From the NCBI GenBank assembly GCA_017539905.1, contig JAFYBZ010000017.1:1-59948 (forward strand): a stretch of 59,948 bases of DNA. The letters are read 5' to 3'. The position numbers and the translations under genes are program-made. Below, one piece after another: positions 1-4,692 of the stretch. The notes below the pieces were generated by a model. That model was not told where the DNA came from and did no database searches. It was given only the letters and a program-made list of their open reading frames with translations. Each line of letters opens with the position of its first letter. Within the stretch, counting starts at the first letter, position 1. The DNA comes from Clostridia bacterium. Its GTDB lineage: Bacteria > Bacillota > Clostridia > TANB77 > UBA1234.

Positions 1-2
1 AA

Positions 3-107
3 ATAGGTAGTATGAGTCGAGACTCGGATAGGAACGAGAGAATGCGCAGGAGATTATCAGCACTATTTTCTAAATATTATGTAAAAGAGAGGAATTTTAC
101 ATCATGA
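3..107 (+). CDS. 3' end of an upstream gene (partial, uncertain)
   Basis: The frame is open from the window edge and stops at TGA 105-107. It overlaps the next ATG (104) as ATGA, the coupling pattern used throughout this phage. The visible C-terminus is basic and arginine-rich. Nothing identifies a function. It could be chance, because a short hairpin (GAGTC/GACTC) lies in the same bases and could belong to an RNA. Confidence 0.35.
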   Translation: MGSMSRDSDRNERMRRRLSALFSKYYVKERNFTS

Positions 108-433
108 AAATTATAAGTGAAAAAACTGGAAAAGAATATCCAAATGTTGAACTTTGCCTCGCCGCAGAAAAGGAATACGACGACAAAATCGCATAGGCAG
201 AAAAAGAAAAAGAAGCTCTTGCTGTGAAAAAGGAAGCAGAAATTGCAGCTCGTAAAGAAGCAGCAGCAGCAGTTGAAGAGAAACGTAAAGCTCTTCTTTC
301 AGCCGAAGAAGAGTTTCGTAAAGAACTTGCTAAGTTCTGTGAAAAGTATGGTGCTTATCATTATACCATTAAAAATGGAGATGAATCTTGGGCACAACTC
401 TTTGACAACTTCTGGAATCACTTCTGGTTTTAA
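104..433 (+). CDS. Small coiled-coil phage protein, unknown function
   Basis: 109 residues starting MKIISEKTGKEY. Residues 20-75 are a highly charged Lys/Glu/Ala segment predicted to be helical or coiled coil. The C-terminus is aromatic (NFWNHFWF). One in-frame TAG at 194-196 is read as Gln. AGAGAGGA lies about 10 bases before the ATG. The gene is followed by a GC-rich hairpin and the tRNA cluster. No function is recognised. Confidence 0.75.
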
Positions 434-442
434 ACTGGACTA

Positions 443-461
443 GGGGCTACACCCTAGCCCC
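443..461 (+). terminator. GC-rich hairpin after first gene
   Basis: A 7-bp perfect stem (GGGGCTA/TAGCCCC, loop CACCC) lies between the stop at 433 and tRNA-Trp at 469. It is followed by AATTTAT rather than a clean T run, so it may be a weak terminator or a processing boundary for the tRNA transcript. Confidence 0.5.
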
Positions 462-468
462 AATTTAT

Positions 469-543
469 AGGCCTCTGGTGCAACGGTAACATGCCGGCCT
501 CCAAAGCCGTGAGATGTGGGTTCGAATCCTACGGGGCCTGCCA
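469..543 (+). tRNA. tRNA-Trp (CCA)
   Basis: Full cloverleaf. Acceptor AGGCCTC pairs with GGGGCCT (one U-G), the anticodon loop CTCCAAA has anticodon CCA, the T arm contains GGTTCGAATCC, the discriminator is G and CCA is encoded. Confidence 0.93.
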
Positions 544-567
544 ACACAAATTAAAAATATATACTAC

Positions 568-596
568 TTGATTTTTTAAAAAAAATTTGATATAAT
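568..596 (+). promoter_or_regulatory. sigma70-type promoter
   Basis: TTGATT (568-573), 17-base A/T spacer, TATAAT (591-596). It reads into the RNA element at 615 and the tRNA-Val/Pro/Arg cluster. Confidence 0.8.
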
Positions 597-614
597 ATAT
601 ATAGAAAGTTAAGA

Positions 615-780
615 AAGACCTATACAGCAATTTTCTTTTAGATTAATAAAGAAGATACAAAAAGGGCTTACGGGTCCACCGAAGCGCGGGGAAGTTCTTC
701 GTGATCGTCAGTGTGAGTTTGAAAATAGAGGGTACTTTGTAGCATTGAGTAGATTAAATAAGGAAACTCTATTAGGTCTT
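615..780 (+). ncRNA. Unknown structured RNA with ACAGCAA-box frame
   Basis: The outer stem is 8 bp, AAGACCTA (615-622) pairing perfectly with TAGGTCTT (773-780). The box ACAGCAA (624-630) lies just inside its 5' strand, as in the two permuted tRNA genes nearby. The roughly 140-base interior contains a GCTTACGG/CCGAAGC hairpin (A bulge) and a possible AATAG(AG)/CTCTATT pairing. It has no T-arm consensus, so it is not evidently a tRNA. It starts about 20 bases after a strong promoter. The cargo RNA is unidentified. Confidence 0.6.
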
Positions 781-830
781 GTGTGTGATAATGGAAGAAT
801 GTGCATTAAAATATCACTCTTCCACTATAT

Positions 831-908
831 GCGGATATAGTTTAACTGGTTAAAACATATGCCTTACAAGCATGAGACGTCGCGGTTCAAGTCCGTGTAT
901 CCGCACCA
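831..908 (+). tRNA. tRNA-Val (TAC)
   Basis: The acceptor GCGGATA pairs with TATCCGC over 7 bp. The anticodon loop has TAC between ATGC and GCAT stem strands, the T arm contains GGTTCAAGTCC, and CCA is encoded. It sits 50 bases downstream of the unknown RNA element. A 6-bp ACGACG/CGTCGT hairpin follows it at about 910-935. Confidence 0.93.
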
Positions 909-957
909 TTACGACGGTTAGGTATTCGTCGTGGTTTATTTCCTTTCTAATTGTATA

Positions 958-1018
958 TAGACTCATACAGCAATTTAATTTGGGATAGACTGTTAATCTA
1001 TAATTCAAATCGAGTCTA
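958..1018 (+). ncRNA. Compact tRNA-like element, anticodon-like GUU
   Basis: A perfect 7-bp terminal stem (TAGACTC 958-964 / GAGTCTA 1012-1018) encloses an excellent anticodon-type stem-loop (ATAGA / CTGTTAA / TCTAT, 985-1001) with GTT at the anticodon position. A short CAA/TTG stem could stand for a D arm. Only about 10 bases replace the T arm and no CCA is encoded. The box ACAGCAA (967-973) after the first strand places it in the same family as the permuted tRNAs. It may be a minimal tRNA-Asn, a decoy, or an element whose cargo is only an anticodon arm. Confidence 0.5.
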
Positions 1019-1028
1019 GTTAATATAT

Positions 1029-1104
1029 TCGGGTGTACGCCAACTGGTAGACGGCTAGATTTGGGATCTAGAGGCTGGGAGTTCGAACCTCCCCACTCGA
1101 ACCA
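1029..1104 (+). tRNA. tRNA-Pro (TGG)
   Basis: The acceptor TCGGGTG pairs with CACTCGA (one G-U). The anticodon stem CTAGA/TCTAG carries TGG, the T arm is GAGTTCGAACCTC and CCA is encoded. Confidence 0.93.
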
Positions 1105-1107
1105 GTA

Positions 1108-1220
1108 AAGACACACACAGCAAATATTAAGTCTAATCTTAATACCATCGGTTCAAATCCGATCATGTGTACAGCACACGTAGCTTAGTAGGATAAAGCA
1201 TAAGAATTAAAGCGTGTCTT
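1108..1220 (+). tRNA. Circularly permuted tRNA-Arg (TCT), 3' half before 5' half
   Basis: The 3' half comes first: anticodon bases TCT (1132-1134), AA, anticodon stem strand TCTTA (1137-1141), variable ATACC, T arm ATCGG/TTCAAAT/CCGAT (1147-1163) and acceptor CATGTGT (1164-1170). After ACA comes the 5' half: acceptor GCACACG (1174-1180), TA, D arm GCTT...AAGC (1183-1199), A, stem TAAGA (1201-1205) and loop AT. Joined as 5' then 3' half, TAAGA pairs with TCTTA over 5 bp and the loop reads AT-TCT-AA. The acceptor pairs at 6 of 7 positions. The precursor is closed by AAGACAC (1108-1114) / GTGTCTT (1214-1220), with ACAGCAAAT at 1117-1125. CCA is not encoded, unlike in all the ordinary tRNAs here. 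A functional product would need cleavage and ligation. Confidence 0.8.
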
Positions 1221-1247
1221 GTTGTTTTTTAAAAGAAGGGGATTAAA

Positions 1248-1457
1248 ATAGAAAAGAAGGAAAGATTACATTTAGCCACACCAGGAGCAGTATATTTTTT
1301 AACTAATCGTAAATTAGTTTATGATCTTGTAAATACTGGAAATTTTAATTTAATTAAAACATATTTTTCTAATCAATATAAGAAATGGTGGGAATTTTGG
1401 AAATTAAAAAAACCAGTTGGTTATGAAATAATGTGTATTAGAGATTTAGAAGCATAA
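1248..1457 (+). CDS. Small hypothetical protein with unusual start
   Basis: The open frame runs from after TAA 1230 to TAA 1455-1457 and encodes about 70 residues, ending in KKPVGYEIMCIRDLEA. Sensible amino-acid composition (aromatic cluster YKKWWEFWKL) argues that it is coding. There is no ATG, GTG or TTG near the strong ribosome site GAAGGGG (1235-1241). The codon at the right distance is ATA (1248), with ATT (1242) also in frame. Function unknown. Confidence 0.55.
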   Translation: MEKKERLHLATPGAVYFLTNRKLVYDLVNTGNFNLIKTYFSNQYKKWWEFWKLKKPVGYEIMCIRDLEA

Positions 1458-1470
1458 AACAAAAATATAT

Positions 1471-1544
1471 AGCCCCGTAGTGTAATGGTAACACGCGAGA
1501 CTTTGAATCTTAAGTTCCTAGTTCAAATCTAGGCGGGGCTGCCA
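1471..1544 (+). tRNA. tRNA-Gln (TTG)
   Basis: The acceptor AGCCCCG/CGGGGCT is 7 bp. The anticodon loop CTTTGAA has TTG, the T arm is CTAGTTCAAATCTAG, the discriminator is G73 and CCA is encoded. It reads CAA and CAG and complements the separate CUA-anticodon tRNA that reads TAG. Confidence 0.92.
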
Positions 1545-1554
1545 CAGAAGCATT

Positions 1555-1778
1555 AGGAATGGAAACCCTATATAAGTCTTTGGTGTTTAAGCCAGGAGGT
1601 AGGATTAGAAGTGTCCACCCTTTAAAGAGTGATTTGAGGGGCGCAACAAGTCTTTGGTATGTAACACACTGGCTGGGTTTGCGGTGATCCTAAAAACCGG
1701 ATGGCCCCTAACTGCTAAAAAGCGATGCCACTGGGCGACGAATGGGAGGACCCAGGCTAATATAACCTCCCGTATAAT
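1555..1778 (+). ncRNA. Part of a large structured RNA (candidate), upstream segment
   Basis: No coding frame is evident, but many complementary blocks are: AGCCAG with CTGGCT, ATCC with GGAT, GGGGC with GCCCC, CTGGG with CCCAG and GGGAGG with CCTCCC. The 11-base block AAGTCTTTGGT occurs twice. GC content is above the surroundings. Large ornate RNAs (for example the GOLLD and ROOL classes) are known next to phage tRNAs. This may be such an RNA, but class membership cannot be shown here. Confidence 0.5.
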
Positions 1779-1902
1779 GGGGAACTAGGCGAAGTGGTAC
1801 AGCCGCGTATTGACATTGTCTAGTTATAGACAGAGACTGCAATTCTTTCTTGCTTGCTTTTGGAGCACGTGTTTTGAGGTTCGAATCCTCAGTTCCCCAC
1901 CA
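1779..1902 (+). tRNA. tRNA with about 50-base insertion in the anticodon arm
   Basis: The acceptor GGGGAAC/GTTCCCC is perfect. The D arm GGC...GCC, T arm TGAGGTTCGAATCCTCA, discriminator A and encoded CCA are all normal, but the gene is 124 bases long. The anticodon stem seems to join CGT (or CGCGT) to ACG (or ACGTG) across the extra segment. The insertion holds a TGTCT/AGACA hairpin (1817-1832) and then ACTGCAATT (1836 on), the same order as the flanks of the permuted tRNAs. Identity is uncertain: one consistent join gives a TTG (Gln) loop, others give Pro, Leu or Val anticodons. Confidence 0.75.
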
Positions 1903-1904
1903 AG

Positions 1905-2280
1905 TTTAACAGTTTAAACAAAGCAAGGATCATTACATTAACCTTGTGGATGAGGCTAAGTAACATTAGGCTATATAAACTGTTTACCGTAGAGAAAATT
2001 GAGTATTGGCGGTAGTTCTTATGCGGGCAGATACAAGTATAAGCGCGCACAGTAGCGAAAGTGCTGTTATATTGGATAGTGGTTACAATTTATTAATGAT
2101 TATAAATGAATGATGAAAATTATTATTGTTTGACTTACTCCAATTAAGTATCAGATAATGATTAGTAATCGAAAAGCCCTTTATTCTTCTTTGAGGTAGG
2201 TAGGTTGATTGAAGAGTATGTTATTTATATATAGGACATATGGCGTTCAATGTTAGCAAAGAAGGTAAAGGGTTTTTTTA
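1905..2280 (+). ncRNA. Large structured RNA (candidate) ending in terminator
   Basis: These 375 bases have no plausible gene. Pairings include AACAGTTTA with TAAACTGTT around a CAAGG/CCTTG hairpin (1907-1985). The 3' end is closed by CCCTTTATTCTTCTTTG (2177-2193) against CAAAGAAGGTAAAGGG (2257-2272), followed by a run of seven T, which is a plausible intrinsic terminator with a long internal loop. With 1555-1778 this may be one RNA interrupted by a tRNA, or an independent transcript. Confidence 0.5.
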
Positions 2281-2303
2281 TTATCTTTGCAAAGGATTAA
2301 CAT

Positions 2304-2657
2304 ATGAAAGAAATTATTTATAAAATTAGATATTTTATTGACGTTTATATTGTTTTTCCAATTAAACGATGGTGGAATTATCATGTAAAAGGATTATATG
2401 TTCCAAATAATATGCGTAGTTAGGCTTTATTAGAATATTGTGAAAAAGTAATTAAAGATAATAATTATCAACCGCAAGGCGCATATGAACATTCATTTGA
2501 ACAACGATTATATGAATCATATTTAAAAGTAATTGAAAATTTAAAAGCAATGTATCCAAAGGATGATTTTACTTGGTTAAAATATGAAGATGAACGCCAA
2601 TATTGTGCGGGTAGGATTTATGAATTATTAGTACAAATGCCTTGGGTAGATGAATAA
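2304..2657 (+). CDS. Hypothetical protein, 117 aa
   Basis: Starts MKEIIYKIRYFIDVYIVFP, so the N-terminus is hydrophobic and may associate with membrane. It is followed by a Tyr/Glu-rich helical body. One in-frame TAG (MRS-Gln-ALLEYC) is read as Gln. AAAGGA lies before the ATG, directly after the terminator of the structured RNA. No family is recognised. Confidence 0.75.
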
Positions 2658-2662
2658 ATGAG

Positions 2663-2691
2663 TTGAAATTTTATAAAAAAAATGATATAAT
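2663..2691 (+). promoter_or_regulatory. sigma70-type promoter
   Basis: TTGAAA (2663-2668), 17-base spacer, TATAAT (2686-2691), ahead of the 2733 operon. Confidence 0.8.
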
Positions 2692-2732
2692 ATATATGTA
2701 AAAAATAATTGATTTAAAAAGGAATTGATGTT

Positions 2733-3074
2733 ATGAAAAATTATCCGATTGATAAGTACCGTTTTTATGATGCTGGCAATAAGATTATTGCTGTGTCTAC
2801 TTATGCTGGCAAGCAGGTCCGTGGAGTTGCAATTTGCCATCCTGATGATGAGTTTGATATTGAAACTGGTAAGAAGATTGCCGCAGCTCGTTGTAATTAT
2901 CGTATTGCAAATAAGCGATATGAACGCGCTCAGGCAAAGTATGCAGAAGCACAGAAACAGCTTATTAGCGCTCAGCAGTATCTTGATAAGATGAAAGAAT
3001 ATATGACTGATTCTTTTCTTGCTGCGAATGAAGCAGCACAATTTTGTGATAATATTATAAAGGAGATTGCGTAA
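2733..3074 (+). CDS. Hypothetical protein, 113 aa
   Basis: The first 45 residues look globular (MKNYPIDKYRFYDAG). Residues 50-100 are an Ala/Lys/Gln-rich helix, probably coiled coil. It overlaps the next ATG by one base (TAATG), so the two are co-translated. No TAG codons. Function unknown. Confidence 0.85.
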   Translation: MKNYPIDKYRFYDAGNKIIAVSTYAGKQVRGVAICHPDDEFDIETGKKIAAARCNYRIANKRYERAQAKYAEAQKQLISAQQYLDKMKEYMTDSFLAANEAAQFCDNIIKEIA

Positions 3075-3265
3075 TGGACGAAAAAACTATTGATGTAAAT
3101 ATTAGTTTTTATGAAAATCCTGGAGATCGTAGTACTAATATTCAGTTCCATGCTAAGGATGAAGAGCTTAGTATTGAAGAATTTGTTGGATACATGAAAC
3201 GCGCTTGCCTTGCCTATGGTTTTTCTGAAAGTGATGTTTCACGTATTACAATTGGAGCAAATTAA
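3074..3265 (+). CDS. Hypothetical protein, 63 aa
   Basis: A short acidic protein beginning MDEKTIDVNISFYENPGD, with a predicted alpha/beta composition. It is coupled to the upstream gene and ends right before the amber-suppressor tRNA region. Function unknown. Confidence 0.8.
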   Translation: MDEKTIDVNISFYENPGDRSTNIQFHAKDEELSIEEFVGYMKRACLAYGFSESDVSRITIGAN

Positions 3266-3431
3266 ATGTGCGGTTGGCTGACCTTAAAGCCAATATATTG
3301 GGGTGTGGTGTAAAGGTAAGTCACTACGGTCTCTAAAACCGTAGGTCTGAGTTCGAGTCTCAGCGCCCCTGCCAAAACACTCGATAGCAAATAAGAGTAT
3401 AAACGGATGTGCGGCCGGCGGACCTAAGCGC
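3266..3431 (+). repeat. Direct repeat pair flanking the amber tRNA
   Basis: Two copies of ATGTGCGGyyGGCkGACCT(T)AAGC lie at 3266-3291 and 3407-3431, on either side of the tRNA at 3299-3374, with most positions identical. They could mark acquisition of the tRNA by a recombination or insertion event, or be two copies of a leader or processing site. Confidence 0.55.
3299..3374 (+). tRNA. Amber suppressor tRNA (CTA), probably charged with Gln
   Basis: 76 bases. The anticodon stem ACGGT/ACCGT encloses CTCTAAA, with CTA at 3333-3335, complementary to UAG. The T arm is CTGAGTTCGAGTCTCAG and CCA is encoded. The acceptor has a U1-U72 mismatch followed by GGGG/CCCC pairs, and the discriminator is G73. 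A weak 1-72 pair and G73 are known features favouring glutaminyl-tRNA synthetase, which matches Gln at recoded TAG positions. This is the decoding basis for the recoded genes across the window. Confidence 0.93.
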
Positions 3432-3464
3432 TATCCCCTTCCTTTTAAAGGAGTTGATATAATA

Positions 3465-3782
3465 ATGAAACGAGGCCGTGCTTGGCGTAGATATAAAAAT
3501 TATACTAAAGCCAAAAGGAAGAAAGAATTAGATAAAGATATTCATTTACGCAGCTGGTATGGTAATATGTATGGGTAGCCTTGGTATGATAATTTACATC
3601 AATATAGTAAAAATACTATTTTTTGTAGTTGTCATATGTGTAGTGCAAAAACTCGTAATAAAGGTAAACGTAGGCATTTATAGGGAAATTATGCACCATC
3701 TATAAATTATAGTTATGCAGATATACGCAAAATGATGCGCATGGCGGCAAATGAAAAAGAATATTATAATGAAAATAATTAA
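3465..3782 (+). CDS. Basic hypothetical protein with CxCxxC motif
   Basis: 105 residues starting MKRGRAWRRYKNYTKAKR. The N-terminus is strongly basic and the middle carries CSCHMCSAKTRNKGKRR, suggesting a small metal- and nucleic-acid-binding protein. Two in-frame TAG codons are read as Gln. AAAGGAG precedes the ATG. No certain family. Confidence 0.8.
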
Positions 3783-3792
3783 AATTTCTTAC

Positions 3793-3821
3793 TTGAAATT
3801 TTAAAAAAAAAATGATATAAT
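3793..3821 (+). promoter_or_regulatory. sigma70-type promoter
   Basis: TTGAAA (3793-3798), 17-base spacer, TATAAT (3816-3821). It lies about 20 bases before the permuted tRNA-Phe and would transcribe Phe, Leu and Lys together. Confidence 0.8.
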
Positions 3822-3839
3822 ATATATATAAGATAAATA

Positions 3840-3963
3840 AAGACATATACAGCAAATTCTCTTTTAAGAGGTTACAGGTTCAAATCCTGTAGTTGGGGTG
3901 TCCCAATTTGGCGGAATGGTTTACGCGATAGTCTGAAAAACTATTATCTTAATTTTGTGTCTT
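3840..3963 (+). tRNA. Circularly permuted tRNA-Phe (GAA), T arm before D and anticodon arms
   Basis: The order on the DNA is variable loop AGGTT, T arm ACAGG/TTCAAAT/CCTGT (3874-3890), acceptor AGTTGGG (3891-3897), G, TGT, then acceptor CCCAATT (3902-3908), TG, D arm GCG...CGC (3911-3926), G, and anticodon arm ATAGT/CTGAAAA/ACTAT (3928-3944) with GAA at 3935-3937. The acceptor strands pair at 7 of 7 positions (one U-G). The break falls in the variable loop, whereas tRNA-Arg is broken in the anticodon loop. Outer strands AAGACAT (3840-3846) and GTGTCTT (3957-3963) pair, and ACAGCAAAT follows the first. No CCA is encoded. Confidence 0.85.
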
Positions 3964-3971
3964 GTTAATAT

Positions 3972-4058
3972 GCGGGCGTGGCGGAATAGGTAGACGCAGC
4001 GGACTTAAAATCCGCTGGTCGTGAGGCCGTGGGGGTTCGAGTCCCCCCGCCCGCACCA
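3972..4058 (+). tRNA. tRNA-Leu (TAA)
   Basis: The acceptor GCGGGCG/CGCCCGC is perfect. The anticodon arm GCGGA/CTTAAAA/TCCGC carries TAA, there is a long class II variable arm, and CCA is encoded. It starts 9 bases after the permuted tRNA-Phe precursor. Confidence 0.95.
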
Positions 4059-4090
4059 TTGAGCAAGATTTGATTCTTGCTTATTTTTAT

Positions 4091-4167
4091 GCGCCATTAG
4101 CTCAGTAGGCTAGAGCACCGCACTTTTAATGCGGGTGTCCGCGGTTCGAATCCGCGATGGCGCACCA
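4091..4167 (+). tRNA. tRNA-Lys (TTT)
   Basis: The acceptor GCGCCAT/ATGGCGC is 7 bp. The anticodon loop CTTTTAA carries TTT, the T arm is GCGGTTCGAATCCGC, and CCA is encoded. Confidence 0.95.
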
Positions 4168-4214
4168 AAAATTTTTTTTAAATAAAAATCGTACTTAAGT
4201 TTTGCAAACTAGAG

Positions 4215-4242
4215 TTGCATTAAAAAATTTTTTTGTTATAAT
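4215..4242 (+). promoter_or_regulatory. sigma70-type promoter, variant
   Basis: TTGCAT (4215-4220), 16-base spacer, TATAAT (4237-4242), before the GIY-YIG gene. The -35 and spacer differ from the phage consensus. Confidence 0.65.
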
Positions 4243-4266
4243 TATTATAGAAAGAGATTATTGATA

Positions 4267-4680
4267 ATGAATTCAAAAATGAGTAAAGCATTTTCAAAAT
4301 TATCAACAGATATTAAATTAAATATTTCAGATTTTGATGCTTTAATGAACTTAGGAATGTATCAAGACCCTTCTAAAGGCGGTATCTATATATGCATATA
4401 TTTAAAAGATCCACGGTATGTCTATATTGGACGTACAGTTGATTTTAATACTCGCTGGTATAAACAACATGAAAGACAACTTCAGTATAATACTCATTGT
4501 GGATATTTTCAAAAATTTTTTAATGATAATAATTGTTCTGTAGATGATTTTGAATGGCAAATTTTAGAACCACTTCCAATTAATGACATTAAATTAATGG
4601 AAGCACATGAAAAAGCTTGGATTAGAAAATATGATAATGATGATAATTATATTTTATTAAATTCACAGAAATATAGATAA
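4267..4680 (+). CDS. GIY-YIG domain protein
   Basis: 137 residues. Residues about 40-60 carry GGIYICIY...YVYIGRT, the GIY-YIG nuclease core, followed by RW..H. It lacks the DNA-binding modules of the four other GIY-YIG genes here, so it may be a solo nuclease or a degenerate homing enzyme. ATG 4267 was preferred over TTG 4261 because AAAGAG is correctly spaced for it. It sits just before the methylase genes, so a restriction-related role is conceivable but unproven. Confidence 0.75.
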   Translation: MNSKMSKAFSKLSTDIKLNISDFDALMNLGMYQDPSKGGIYICIYLKDPRYVYIGRTVDFNTRWYKQHERQLQYNTHCGYFQKFFNDNNCSVDDFEWQILEPLPINDIKLMEAHEKAWIRKYDNDDNYILLNSQKYR

Positions 4681-4692
4681 AGAGGAGATAAA

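Noticed and set aside
958..1018. Simple intrinsic terminator
   Set aside because: There is no T run after the stem, and the interior anticodon arm plus conserved ACAGCAA box do not fit a terminator.
850..1116. Minus-strand 88-residue frame
   Set aside because: It lies entirely over tRNA-Val, the tRNA-like element and tRNA-Pro.
3840..3963. Two unrelated tRNA pseudogene fragments side by side
   Set aside because: The acceptor strands pair at 7 of 7 positions across the fragments and the flanks match the tRNA-Arg case, which chance fragments would not show.
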